A stretch of DNA of 64,000 bases from an uncultured Muribaculaceae bacterium (GTDB lineage Bacteria; Bacteroidota; Bacteroidia; Bacteroidales; Muribaculaceae), in the NCBI GenBank assembly GCA_902494515.1, contig CABUTS010000004.1, forward strand, positions 1 to 64,000. Direction: 5' to 3'. Of the stretch, positions 35,941-44,288 are shown piece by piece. The notes beneath the pieces are model-generated. The model had not been told where the DNA came from. It saw nothing but the letters and a program-made list of their open reading frames with translations, and made no database searches. Both the position numbers and the translations under genes were made by a program. Numbering within the stretch: position 1 is the first letter of the stretch; each line of letters starts with the position of its first letter.

Positions 35941-36292
35941 TTTCTGGCAGTAGGTTTGTTGCGGTGTCGGGGAAGATTACGGCCGGACGGAAGGAGCGGG
36001 CCTCTTCATACGGCATTGTGGCGTATGCCATTATTATAACGATGTCGCCGGGCTGTACTTTGCGGGCAGCCGCCCCGTTGAGGCAGATTACTCCGGAACC
36101 CCTCTCGCCGGGGATGGCGTAGGTCTCGAGCCGTTCGCCGTTGTTGTTGTCAACGATGTATACGTGCTCGCCGGGAAGGATGTCGGCGGCCTCCATGAGA
36201 GCCTCGTCGATGGTGATGCTGCCTATATAATTAAGGTTGGCCTCGGTGACGGTGACGCGATGGATTTTCGACTTCAGTAACTCGACGTTCAT
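35933..36292 (-). CDS. panD: Aspartate 1-decarboxylase
   Basis: A 119-residue pyruvoyl enzyme making beta-alanine for pantothenate. The self-cleavage site Gly24-Ser25 in NYIGSITID is intact, as are the active-site Tyr-containing [12 protein letters not shown] and the IMAYATM strand. It starts 2 bp after panC and overlaps ffh by 8 bp. Confidence 0.96.
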   Translation of the reverse strand: MNVELLKSKIHRVTVTEANLNYIGSITIDEALMEAADILPGEHVYIVDNNNGERLETYAIPGERGSGVICLNGAAARKVQPGDIVIIMAYATMPYEEARSFRPAVIFPDTATNLLPENV

Positions 36293-36294
36293 GT

Positions 36295-37146
36295 TCAGCG
36301 TTCGTATTTGATGTTGTCAATCAGGCGCACGTCGCCGACGTAGCAGGTGATGCAGCCGTGGGCACAGCCGTTGTGGGGTGTGGACCACTCCTTGAGGGGC
36401 TGCATGGTCAGCGGGTCTACGATTTCGTAGTATTCGACGCGGAAGCCGGGGATGGCGTTGAGCTCGTCGGTGACCCAGCGGCGGGTGTCTTCGAGCGAAT
36501 GGTCGCGGGCCCATTCGACGCTCTTTTTCAGGGTGCGCCAGATGGCGGGAGCCTGGCTGCGCTGCCCGGCGGTCAGACGCACGTTGCGGGAGCTCATGGC
36601 CAGACCGTCGTCGTGGCGCTTGATGGGGCAGTCGACGATTTCGATATTGAACTTCTCCAGTTCCACCATCTTGCGGATCACGGCAATCTGCTGGAAATCC
36701 TTCTCGCCGAAATATGCCCGGTCGGGCTGAGCGAAGCTGAAGAGCTTGCTGACCACCTGGGCTACGCCGTTGAAGTGACCAGGACGCATCGGACCCTCCA
36801 TCACTGCGGCGACTTCGCCGAGGTCAAACTGGCGTTTATCCTCCTCGGGATACATCTCCTCGACCGTGGGGACGAAGGCGATGTCCACTCCGGCTGCTTC
36901 GAGTTTGGCGCAGTCGGCTTCCTCGGTCCGGGGGTAGGTCTGGAGGTCGGTGGCATTATTAAACTGGGTGGGGTTCACAAATACACTGACCACCACCACG
37001 TCGTTTTCGCGGCGGGCGCGGTCTACCAATGAAATATGGCCGGCATGAAGGGCTCCCATCGTAGGCACAAGTCCCACCGAGAGTCCGTTAGCCTTGGCGC
37101 GGGCAACGGCTTCGCGGAGCCCGCTGACTGTTCTGATAATCTCCAT
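36295..37146 (-). CDS. panC: Pantothenate synthetase
   Basis: A 283-residue enzyme that joins pantoate and beta-alanine with ATP. Motifs: [16 protein letters not shown] (HxGH nucleotide site), [18 protein letters not shown] and MSSRNVRL (KMSKS-like). First gene of panC-panD-ffh, read from a TAACTTTG element at 37207-37214 in the divergent region shared with recR. Confidence 0.96.
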   Translation of the reverse strand: MEIIRTVSGLREAVARAKANGLSVGLVPTMGALHAGHISLVDRARRENDVVVVSVFVNPTQFNNATDLQTYPRTEEADCAKLEAAGVDIAFVPTVEEMYPEEDKRQFDLGEVAAVMEGPMRPGHFNGVAQVVSKLFSFAQPDRAYFGEKDFQQIAVIRKMVELEKFNIEIVDCPIKRHDDGLAMSSRNVRLTAGQRSQAPAIWRTLKKSVEWARDHSLEDTRRWVTDELNAIPGFRVEYYEIVDPLTMQPLKEWSTPHNGCAHGCITCYVGDVRLIDNIKYER

Positions 37147-37206
37147 TTTCAGTAATTCCGGGGCAATTTGCCTCCGGATTTTTCATTTTGGAATTTATTT
37201 CGGGTG

Positions 37207-37214
37207 CAAAGTTA
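37207..37214 (-). promoter_or_regulatory. -7 element for panC-panD-ffh
   Basis: Minus-strand TAACTTTG, about 60 bp before the panC start and back to back with the recR promoter. Confidence 0.55.
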
Positions 37215-37236
37215 CAGCTTTTCCCGGAAATAACCT

Positions 37237-37244
37237 TAACTTTG
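37237..37244 (+). promoter_or_regulatory. -7 element for recR
   Basis: TAACTTTG, 18 bp before the recR ATG at 37263, so the leader should be very short. Confidence 0.55.
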
Positions 37245-37262
37245 CACCAAGAAATATACAAA

Positions 37263-37889
37263 ATGAACAACGAATTTGAATCCACGTTGCTCGAGAACTG
37301 CGTTTCCGAGATTTCGCGGCTCCCCGGAATCGGACGCAAAACGGCTCTGAGGCTCGCCCTGCATCTGCTCCGCCAGAACGAGGGGGTGGCCGCAGCCCTG
37401 GGCAACGCAATTATCGATATGCGAAAAGGAATCCGCTACTGCCGGGTCTGCCACAATATTTCCGAAACCGAGCTCTGCCCTATCTGCGCGAATCCGCGGC
37501 GCGATGCATCGACGGTCTGCGTCGTGGAGAACGTCAAGGATGTGATGATTCTGGAGAACACCGGGCAGTACGGCGGCCTTTATCATGTGCTTGGCGGCGT
37601 CATCTCGCCGATGGACGGCGTTTCCCCCGACCAGCTGCAGATCGACTCCCTCGTAGAGCGCGTCGGCCGCGGCGACATCCGGGAGGTGATCCTTGCCCTC
37701 GGAGCCACAATGGAGGGGGACACGACGGGATATTACATCTTCCGCCGCCTCGCTCCGTATCCTGAGGTGAAAGTTACCCAGCTTGCCCGCGGCGTTGCTC
37801 TCGGCAACGAAATCGAGTATACCGACGAGCTGACCCTGGGCCGCTCCCTCCTGAACCGCACCCCCTTCGCCGATTCAATCAAAAGTTGA
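37263..37889 (+). CDS. recR: Recombination protein RecR
   Basis: A 208-residue DNA repair clamp of the RecFOR pathway. N-terminal helix-hairpin-helix ([19 protein letters not shown]), a zinc site [16 protein letters not shown], then a Toprim domain ([19 protein letters not shown]). ATG 37263 sits directly behind the promoter. Followed by a GNAT gene whose frame begins at the recR stop. Confidence 0.95.
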   Translation: MNNEFESTLLENCVSEISRLPGIGRKTALRLALHLLRQNEGVAAALGNAIIDMRKGIRYCRVCHNISETELCPICANPRRDASTVCVVENVKDVMILENTGQYGGLYHVLGGVISPMDGVSPDQLQIDSLVERVGRGDIREVILALGATMEGDTTGYYIFRRLAPYPEVKVTQLARGVALGNEIEYTDELTLGRSLLNRTPFADSIKS

Positions 37890-37924
37890 GATTTTATTCA
37901 TATCTCCTTATTCGTCAGCCTGCT

Positions 37925-38494
37925 ATGGAAAATCAGAAGAACCCCAAGGTTACGCTTCGGGCCGTCGAGCCCGAGGATGTCGACCGGATGTATATTTGGG
38001 AAAACGACCCGGAACTCTGGCCGTGCGGCATCGTCCACGCTCCGCTGTCGCGTCATCAGCTATGGGAATACGCCAACTCTGCCGATTTCAATCCGCTGAC
38101 CAATGGTCAGTTACGGATGATAATTGAGGTGGAGGACGAAGGCGAGCAGACGGCTGAGTCAGGGCGCGATGTTCGGAATCACGGGCTGAAAATTCCATGC
38201 GGCAATATAGATCTTTACGATGTCGATGCCCGCAATGGCCGGGCATTCGTCGGCATCATGCTGACCCGCGAATTCCGGGGAAAAGGGATTGCCTCCGAGG
38301 CTCTCGAAAGCATCTGCAAATACGCCCGCGAAGCCCTCGGTCTCCGCTTGCTGGCAGCGGAAATCAGTGGCGACAACCTCTCATCCCTGAATCTTTTCCG
38401 CCGCGCCCGTTTCGAGCAAATGGGTGCCCGTCCCGCCTGGTTCCGCCGCCCCACCGGCTACGTCCCCTCCCTCGAATTCCTCCGGAAATTATAA
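37925..38494 (+). CDS. GNAT-family N-acetyltransferase
   Basis: A 189-residue acetyltransferase of the RimJ/SpeG-like group. Seen: LRAVEPEDVDRMYIWENDP at the N-terminus, the acetyl-CoA loop REFRGKGIASEAL, and a C-terminal NLSSLNLFRRARFE. The substrate is unknown. ATG 37925 is chosen over a TTG at 37886 that overlaps the recR stop. Probably co-transcribed with recR. The end overlaps the convergent folC gene by 6 bp. Confidence 0.82.
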   Translation: MENQKNPKVTLRAVEPEDVDRMYIWENDPELWPCGIVHAPLSRHQLWEYANSADFNPLTNGQLRMIIEVEDEGEQTAESGRDVRNHGLKIPCGNIDLYDVDARNGRAFVGIMLTREFRGKGIASEALESICKYAREALGLRLLAAEISGDNLSSLNLFRRARFEQMGARPAWFRRPTGYVPSLEFLRKL

Positions 38495-39838
38495 TCCGTT
38501 CCCCTTCAGATAGTGGAACAGGTCGGCGACGACGAAGGTGGAGCCACCGACGTAGACGAGGGGGTTGTTGGCGGCGGCTGAGATTGCGGTGGATGAGTTG
38601 GCGGCGGTATTCGATGCTTTGGCGGCTGCCACAGCTGCGTCGACAGCCTCGGAAACAGTCTGATAGATTGCACCATGAAGGCCGAATTCTTCGGCTTTGG
38701 ACGCGAGGGCTTCGGCAGGGAGGGCGCGGGGAACAGATGCTCGGGTGAAGAAGTAGCGGGCGTCGCGGGGCATCAGTGGGAGTATGTGGCTGATATCCTT
38801 GTCATTAACAAATCCTATGACCATAAACAGGGGGCCTTTCTGACGGCTGAGCTGGCCCGAAATCAGTTCCCAACCTCCGATATTATGGCCGGTGTCGCAG
38901 ATTACCCTCGGGCTGTCGCAAACCTGCATCCAGCGTCCCATCAGTCCGGTGTTTTCAACCACTTGGGCCAGACCGCGCTGCACAGCTTCGACCGGGATTC
39001 TGATTCCCTCGCGACGGAGCTGGTCAATAGCCGTAAGTATGGTGTTCAGGTTTTTGTGCTGACAGTCGCCGGTCAGTTCGAAGTGTACCGTTCCGAATTC
39101 TTCGGTATTGGCTGTCAGGTAGTTGCAGTCAGCATCGTAGTGAATTTCCTTGGCCGGTTTCTCCGCGTCGGCAAACCGGATCGGGGCTTTTTCAGCCACC
39201 GCTTTCTTCAGGAAAACGTCCTTGACGCCGCAGTCCTCCCCTATCACCACCGGTATGTCGGGCTTGATGATTCCTGCTTTTTCCGAAGCGATTTTTTCGA
39301 GTGTGTTACCGAGCTGCGCCACATGGTCGAAGCTGATGTTGGTGATCACGGACAGCAACGGCGTTATGATGTTTGTGGAATCCAGGCGTCCGCCGAGTCC
39401 GACCTCAATCACGGCGTAATCTACCTTGTTACGGGCAAACCAGTCGAAGGCCATCATGGTGGTCAGCTCGAAGAACGAAGGCTTCAACTCGGCTGCCGCC
39501 GTCCGGCGGAATTTCTCCACGAAATCCACGACCTCTTGCTCCTCAATCATTTCGCCGTTTATTTTGATCCGTTCGCGGAAGTCCACGAGGTGGGGCGAAG
39601 TGAACAGGCCGACCTTGAATCCGGCTTCCTGAAGCACCGATGCGATGCTGTGGGCCGTAGAACCTTTGCCATTTGTCCCGGCTACATGGATGCAACGCAG
39701 CTGTCGCTCCGGATTCCCGAAAGCCGCCGCAAGACTGCGGACTGTGTCGAGTCCGGGTTTGTAGGCCGCAGCTCCGATTTTCTGGAACATCGGTGTCTGG
39801 GAAAAGAGAAAATCTACCGTATCTTTATAGCTTGCCAT
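38489..39838 (-). CDS. folC: Bifunctional folylpolyglutamate/dihydrofolate synthase
   Basis: A 449-residue Mur-ligase-like enzyme that adds glutamate to folates. Motifs: HVAGTNGKGSTAHSI (P-loop), FTSPHLVDFRERI, VEVGLGGRLDSTN and CDTGHNIGG. An Ala/Ser/Thr-rich insertion (about 405-430) near the C-terminus is unusual. ATG 39838 is chosen over 39862, since it gives the usual start ASYKDTVDFLF. Convergent with the GNAT gene. Confidence 0.92.
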   Translation of the reverse strand: MASYKDTVDFLFSQTPMFQKIGAAAYKPGLDTVRSLAAAFGNPERQLRCIHVAGTNGKGSTAHSIASVLQEAGFKVGLFTSPHLVDFRERIKINGEMIEEQEVVDFVEKFRRTAAAELKPSFFELTTMMAFDWFARNKVDYAVIEVGLGGRLDSTNIITPLLSVITNISFDHVAQLGNTLEKIASEKAGIIKPDIPVVIGEDCGVKDVFLKKAVAEKAPIRFADAEKPAKEIHYDADCNYLTANTEEFGTVHFELTGDCQHKNLNTILTAIDQLRREGIRIPVEAVQRGLAQVVENTGLMGRWMQVCDSPRVICDTGHNIGGWELISGQLSRQKGPLFMVIGFVNDKDISHILPLMPRDARYFFTRASVPRALPAEALASKAEEFGLHGAIYQTVSEAVDAAVAAAKASNTAANSSTAISAAANNPLVYVGGSTFVVADLFHYLKGNGL

Positions 39839-39885
39839 GATTGATTTCGCATTAAAAAGCACTTTAAACTTAATTTGTAATCCTT

Positions 39886-40452
39886 TCAGTAATAGATAAT
39901 CAGCCCGGCGATTCCGGCGAGAATTATCACCAGAATCGGATGGATTCTGGTGAACAGCACTGTCGCCAGTGACGCTACCGCGAGGATTACGGAAATAATG
40001 ATGTCAGGCTCTGCGAAGCCGAAGTTTTCGCCGTTCATCAGCAGCAATGCCGCCGAGGCAATCAGTCCGATAACCACCGGCCGGAGCCCGGCGAAGATGC
40101 CGCGGATTGCAAGGCTTTCCTTGTGGCGACGGATGAAATGGCTGGTGTAGGCCACGAGGAGGAACGACGGCAGTATCACCACGAACGTGCAGAGCAGCGA
40201 CCCGAGAATACCGTAAACCGGTTCGGTGAATCCTGCCTTCATCGGGGCGACGTAGCCGATATATGTTGCGGAGTTGATTCCAATCGGACCAGGGGTCATT
40301 TGCGAAATAGCCACGATGTCAGTGAACATTTTTTCGGTAATCCAGCCGGGCGACACGATTTCGCGTTCAATGAGCGACAGCATGGCGTAACCGCCGCCGA
40401 AGCCGAACAGGCCGATCTTTATGTAACTCCAGATAAGTTGCAGGTAAATCAT
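39886..40452 (-). CDS. Chromate transporter half-protein, second CHR domain
   Basis: A 188-residue membrane protein with one CHR domain: GLFGFGGGYAMLSLI, then QMTPGPIGINSATYIGY. It pairs with the upstream half-protein (4-bp ATGA overlap) to form a heterodimeric short-chain chromate ion transporter, as in Bacillus ChrAB. Whether it moves chromate, sulfate or another anion is open. Confidence 0.85.
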   Translation of the reverse strand: MIYLQLIWSYIKIGLFGFGGGYAMLSLIEREIVSPGWITEKMFTDIVAISQMTPGPIGINSATYIGYVAPMKAGFTEPVYGILGSLLCTFVVILPSFLLVAYTSHFIRRHKESLAIRGIFAGLRPVVIGLIASAALLLMNGENFGFAEPDIIISVILAVASLATVLFTRIHPILVIILAGIAGLIIYY

Positions 40453-41150
40453 AAGCCTTCCTCCTTTTCTTTCTTTTCAAGCTGTTTTTCGGTCAGACGT
40501 CGTTCCTGACGGCGCAGCCAGATGTAGCCGCAGATACCTCCGGCAATAATCCAGAAAATCGGGTTCGACAGCACCGGGATTTTCGACCAGATGGTCAGCG
40601 CCACGACAATCGGTATCCAGACCGTCTTCCAGCCGATTTTGGCGGACTTAGCCGAGGTGATGACCGGAGCGACAATCAGCGCCACGACCGCCGGACGGAT
40701 GCCGCGGAATATCGCCGACACCACGCGGTTGTTCTGAATCAGGTCAGGTGTCAGGAAAATGGCAATCGTCAGGATTATCAGGAAGCTCGGCAAAATAGTG
40801 CCGAGCGCCGCAGCCACGCTCCCCTTCATTCCCTTCAGCCTGTCCCCCACCGCTACCGAAATATTCACGGCCAGGATACCGGGCAGCGACTGCGCAACTG
40901 CCAACAGGTCCAGGAATTCCTCTTTCTTAATCCATTTACGGTTCTCGACCACCTCCCTCTGAATCAGCGAGATCATAGCCCATCCGCCCCCGAAAGTAAA
41001 CGCTCCGATTCTCAGAAACGACACAAATAGCTTACCGTAAATCCCCCTGCCGGTATACGCCTCGGAGTCTTTGTCAGGCAAGCTGTTATGTTGATGTGTA
41101 TTGCCGTTCTTAAGCTCTTTGTTCATATTCTTAACATCCATGATGTTCAT
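40449..41150 (-). CDS. Chromate transporter half-protein, first CHR domain
   Basis: A 233-residue partner with an N-terminal polar extension (1-40), then the CHR domain: GAFTFGGGWAMISLI, AQSLPGILAVNISVAVG. Its last codons are basic (RRQERRLTEKQ). The ATG shares one base with the stop of the upstream AAA ATPase (TAATG), suggesting read-through from that gene. Confidence 0.85.
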   Translation of the reverse strand: MNIMDVKNMNKELKNGNTHQHNSLPDKDSEAYTGRGIYGKLFVSFLRIGAFTFGGGWAMISLIQREVVENRKWIKKEEFLDLLAVAQSLPGILAVNISVAVGDRLKGMKGSVAAALGTILPSFLIILTIAIFLTPDLIQNNRVVSAIFRGIRPAVVALIVAPVITSAKSAKIGWKTVWIPIVVALTIWSKIPVLSNPIFWIIAGGICGYIWLRRQERRLTEKQLEKKEKEEGL

Positions 41151-42577
41151 TACCGGTTAACGTCGCGAAACAAATCGTCCGCGGTCACTTCATTTTGAAT
41201 CTGCCCCCATTGCTTGTTGTGCTTCACGCCATATATGGTTACGAACGTCAAGTGAAGTGCCTTGTTTGTCTTCGTCGTTGAGCGAAACAACTCTGTACGC
41301 TCGCTGAGGTGTGCCATATACGAAGGGGTGATATCATAGGGATTCAGGGAATACTTCATTTCGCACAGGTTTATAACTTCATCCCGGCGGTCAATGATAA
41401 GGTCAATCTGCGCTTTTCGTTGGCCGTTATCTCCTGAAATCCAGGATGACACCGAGGACTGTATCCCATTAATGCCCAAGGCCATTTTTATCTGAGGTAT
41501 ATGATGCAGACAGACCTGTTCGAAGGCATAGCCGGCCCATGCGCGATGAGAGGGCGAATCAATGTTCGTAGTCCAATACTCATCGTCGCTCTGGTTGCCC
41601 TTGACCTGTTTGAGGTAGAAAAGAGTAAACAAATCTGTAAGCTGATACAATTTATCACGGTCTATTTTGCCGAAAGCATTGTATTCGCGAATGAAATCAC
41701 ACGTGATCAGATTGTGAAGAGCTTCTGAGAGTTCCCCGCCACCGTTCAGTTTCAAAGCAGCCATGATTTCCATGCGGGTCATGCCGATTGCTTTCTTTGC
41801 CAGCAATTCGACAATTCTCTTGTATATCTTAGACTCTTTGAACAGCGATTTGAACAGTAAATCATATTCCATTCGCAGTTCTCCGGAATGGTGGAAGAAA
41901 AGTCGGTCGATGTTCTGGGAAAGACTCAGCGATTTGTCCACCTTCGAAAGATAGAAAGGTGTTCCACCCATAGTCATGTAACATTCCACAATCTGATGCC
42001 GATTCCATTTAACCCCCTTGAATTCAAGCATTTTCTCAGTCTCGTAGAGGTTGAAAGGCGCGAGATAAATGCGGCGGTTCACCCGGTTGTGCAATCCTCC
42101 GTTATCTCCGAGAAGTTTGTCAGTCATCCATGTCGTGGCCGAGCCGCACACAAAAAATTTGAGATTGGGCTGGCTGTCACCCCAACCGTTCCAGAATAAT
42201 TCGAGGGCATTGAAAAACCTTGAACGCGGAGTGTCAAGCCACGGCAACTCGTCAAAAAAGACTATTATTCGGTCTTTCTTCAGCGAACTCAGGTATTCTT
42301 CGAGCTGACGGAAGGCGGTCATCCAGTTTTTAGGTTTTGGCCATGATTTCCCAGAATATTTCATGAGCTGTGCATTGAAATATTCCAGCATCTCAGACAT
42401 GGTGCTTTTGAATACACCGGTCATGTAGAAATCGAACTCCCCTTGAAAGTACTGCTTGATGAGGTATGTTTTCCCAACGCGCCTTCGTCCATACACCGCA
42501 ACAAATTCGGGTGAGCTCGACTGAACACATTCCCGGAGTATTTTTTGCTCAAATTCTCGGCCAATTATCTTATCCAT
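41150..42577 (-). CDS. AAA ATPase with DUF234-type nuclease-like C-terminus
   Basis: A 475-residue ATPase of the archaeal-ATPase/DUF234 family. Walker A YGRRRVGKTYLI, Walker B FFDELPWLD, sensor FVCGSATTW. C-terminal part has AQIDLIIDRRDEVINLCEMK, which looks like the D...ExK site of PD-(D/E)XK nucleases. ATG 42577 is chosen because the -7 element TACTTTTG (42596-42603) overlaps the longer reading start at 42598. Such genes are scattered singly in Bacteroidetes and are often strain-variable; their role is unknown. GC is lower than average, and it is followed by the CHR pair. Confidence 0.85.
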   Translation of the reverse strand: MDKIIGREFEQKILRECVQSSSPEFVAVYGRRRVGKTYLIKQYFQGEFDFYMTGVFKSTMSEMLEYFNAQLMKYSGKSWPKPKNWMTAFRQLEEYLSSLKKDRIIVFFDELPWLDTPRSRFFNALELFWNGWGDSQPNLKFFVCGSATTWMTDKLLGDNGGLHNRVNRRIYLAPFNLYETEKMLEFKGVKWNRHQIVECYMTMGGTPFYLSKVDKSLSLSQNIDRLFFHHSGELRMEYDLLFKSLFKESKIYKRIVELLAKKAIGMTRMEIMAALKLNGGGELSEALHNLITCDFIREYNAFGKIDRDKLYQLTDLFTLFYLKQVKGNQSDDEYWTTNIDSPSHRAWAGYAFEQVCLHHIPQIKMALGINGIQSSVSSWISGDNGQRKAQIDLIIDRRDEVINLCEMKYSLNPYDITPSYMAHLSERTELFRSTTKTNKALHLTFVTIYGVKHNKQWGQIQNEVTADDLFRDVNR

Positions 42578-42595
42578 AACATCAAAACCTTTTTG

Positions 42596-42603
42596 CAAAA
42601 GTA
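42596..42603 (-). promoter_or_regulatory. -7 element of the AAA ATPase gene
   Basis: Minus-strand TACTTTTG, 18 bp before ATG 42577. It excludes the upstream start at 42598. Confidence 0.5.
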
Positions 42604-42634
42604 CTAATATTTATGGTAAACGGCAAGCAAATAT

Positions 42635-42689
42635 CGTTATAATTGCTCCCTAACCTCTAAATTTTACCACTTAGGGAGGAATTATAACG
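42635..42689. repeat. 19-bp inverted repeat upstream of the ATPase gene
   Basis: Arms at 42635-42653 and 42671-42689 match in 18 of 19 positions around a 17-nt AT-rich loop. It could be a terminator for the upstream lipoprotein gene or a small mobile-element relic. The left arm shares ATATCGTTATAATT with the promoter region of the acetyltransferase pair at 44173-44186. Confidence 0.8.
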
Positions 42690-42719
42690 CGATCTGGCCT
42701 CATTCTTCAGAACTGACCA

Positions 42720-43253
42720 TCATCCTCCGCGACTATTTCTCATCCCCCAGTCCCAGCCTATCGAGCCAACAGAGTACCAGATGGAAACATCCTTGTCCGG
42801 GGGCAGTTTCTGAACTACAATAGCATGTCTGGTGAAATAGAGCTGCTTGATATTATCGACATCGACGTTGATATCTGATGACTTGATACATATCGCCCAG
42901 TTATAGGCACCTTCCATGTCGATGAAATATCTGCACCGGTAAGTATCAATCGTCCAGAAGTGAACATTGTACGTAATCAGCAACGTATAGTCATCGAAGT
43001 TGAAGTTCTTAAAGGCTTCGGAGCTGCCGAACGGGTCGTCGGGCAGCTCTGAAAGGCTGTTGACTACAATATCCTTATCCGTCCATTTTCTGAATATTTC
43101 CCGGCTTTCGCTGTCGTCGATATCGACTGCTACGGTCATAGGCAAATAACTGTCGATTATCGGCAGATTGATTTCATTTTTCGGCTCGTCGTTATTGTTG
43201 CACGAACACAACACGAAAGCCAATACCATGATTACCAGATGAATATACTTCAT
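42720..43253 (-). CDS. Lipoprotein of unknown function
   Basis: A 177-residue predicted lipoprotein with lipobox VLCSC near residue 18, followed by NNNDEP typical of Bacteroidetes surface-export signals. The rest is beta-rich and acidic (WTDKDIVVNSLSELPDD) and ends in a Gly-rich stretch. I do not recognise a family. It has low GC and lies between two accessory genes. Confidence 0.6.
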   Translation of the reverse strand: MKYIHLVIMVLAFVLCSCNNNDEPKNEINLPIIDSYLPMTVAVDIDDSESREIFRKWTDKDIVVNSLSELPDDPFGSSEAFKNFNFDDYTLLITYNVHFWTIDTYRCRYFIDMEGAYNWAICIKSSDINVDVDNIKQLYFTRHAIVVQKLPPDKDVSIWYSVGSIGWDWGMRNSRGG

Positions 43254-43263
43254 TTTAGAAAAA

Positions 43264-43312
43264 CTGACTTGATAATATAATAACGCATTCCCCGCTATTA
43301 TATTGCCGTCAG
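43264..43312 (-). terminator. Nested inverted repeat between acetyltransferase and lipoprotein genes
   Basis: Outer arms ctgac/gtcag (43264-43268, 43308-43312) and inner 9-bp perfect arms (43274-43282, 43296-43304). AT-rich inner stem. Likely ends the acetyltransferase transcript or acts as an operator for the lipoprotein gene. Confidence 0.45.
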
Positions 43313-43365
43313 CCCACTAAAACATAAAATCACCAACTCCCCCCAAAAACTTTTGTACTCAACTC

Positions 43366-43926
43366 TTACAGCAAATCAAAATAGTACATTCGTGTACAGA
43401 GCTGTTCGTTGTCAGGTATACCGTAAAATGCTTTTTCGTTTTCTTCGCGAGGAAACAATGGTTTGAATCCATTCCGCTCGTAGTATTTAATTGCATGCTC
43501 GTTATTCATCACATCAACCAAAATAAATCTACATCCCGTTTCATTGTCAGTTCCGTCAAACCAGTTTTTGACGTAATCCATAATCTGTTTGCCGATACGA
43601 TACTTCGAGCATTGAAAATCAACATTGACACCAATTCGGCCGATTAAAACCGCTGGATATGAACGACCACGTTTAGAAAATGGAATGGAATTATTGGTTT
43701 TTCGCCTGGCATTATTTTGTAAATGAGTAGTCTGAATACTGGCATTAGCAAGTGTTACCATTCCCACACATTGTGTATTATCTTCGTGTAAAAGCCAACA
43801 ATAAGTTTTGCCCATAAGCTCTTTCTCATAGGCAATAGCTTCATTGGTGAAGAAATCATCAAGATCATCATCACCACACGAAAAAGGTCTGATGTTTGTA
43901 AGGATGTCGTTGTTCAGCTTGAACAT
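43366..43926 (-). CDS. GNAT acetyltransferase, probable TacT-like toxin
   Basis: A 186-residue acetyltransferase. N-terminus IRPFSCGDDDLDDFFTNEA is the signature of GNAT toxins and their relatives, where other GNAT proteins differ. The acetyl-CoA region is RIGVNVDFQCSKYRIGKQIM, and the C-terminus has AIKYYERNGF. A longer start at 43980 overlaps the upstream small gene by 28 bp; ATG 43926 fits the family start better. TacT-type toxins acetylate aminoacyl-tRNA to stop translation. The small upstream gene (43953-44144) would be the antitoxin. The pair lies in a low-GC islet. Confidence 0.7.
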   Translation of the reverse strand: MFKLNNDILTNIRPFSCGDDDLDDFFTNEAIAYEKELMGKTYCWLLHEDNTQCVGMVTLANASIQTTHLQNNARRKTNNSIPFSKRGRSYPAVLIGRIGVNVDFQCSKYRIGKQIMDYVKNWFDGTDNETGCRFILVDVMNNEHAIKYYERNGFKPLFPREENEKAFYGIPDNEQLCTRMYYFDLL

Positions 43927-43952
43927 CCTGCAATCATAAGACAAAGAGAATG

Positions 43953-44144
43953 TTAGGCCTCCGGTATCTGTTTGTGCCATGACGGGACTGCTTCACGAAG
44001 TTGTCTATGCATTTCACGAGCTGCTCTACGTTCTTCAGCAGAAACTGTACGACGTGGCATTGCCAGTCTTGCATCAGCCTGACGTTCGAACTCATCGGCT
44101 ATTTCGCCGGAGAGAATCGGAACTTGTTTGATAGGTATTGCCAT
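43953..44144 (-). CDS. Small antitoxin-like partner of the GNAT protein
   Basis: A 63-residue protein with a hydrophobic start (AIPIKQVPILSGEIADEF) followed by a charged helical tail (SAEERRAAREMHRQLREAV). Its size, gene order and placement immediately before a GNAT toxin-like gene match antitoxins. I do not see a clear ribbon-helix-helix domain, so it may be a non-DNA-binding antitoxin. Its promoter (TAACTTTG at 44162-44169) gives a leader of about 10 nt. Confidence 0.6.
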   Translation of the reverse strand: MAIPIKQVPILSGEIADEFERQADARLAMPRRTVSAEERRAAREMHRQLREAVPSWHKQIPEA

Positions 44145-44161
44145 AACTACATCATTTTCTG

Positions 44162-44169
44162 CAAAGTTA
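44162..44169 (-). promoter_or_regulatory. -7 element of the antitoxin/GNAT pair
   Basis: Minus-strand TAACTTTG inside the imperfect palindrome gttacgtaattataac, which could be an operator. Between 44170 and 44288 there is also a 9-bp tandem repeat (three copies of catctgggg-type at 44226-44252); no gene is seen. Confidence 0.5.
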
Positions 44170-44288
44170 CGTAATTATAACGATATATGCAAGCATTTTA
44201 TTAGCTGACGCGTTCCATAAGGTTCCATCTGGGGCATCTGGAGCATCTGGGGCGATTGACAAACGTATGCAGCCGTAGTTGGAGAGAA

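Noticed and set aside
42635..42689. Insertion sequence end or MITE
   Set aside because: The inverted repeat is only 55 bp with no target-site duplication that I can see and no transposase; listed as an inverted repeat only.
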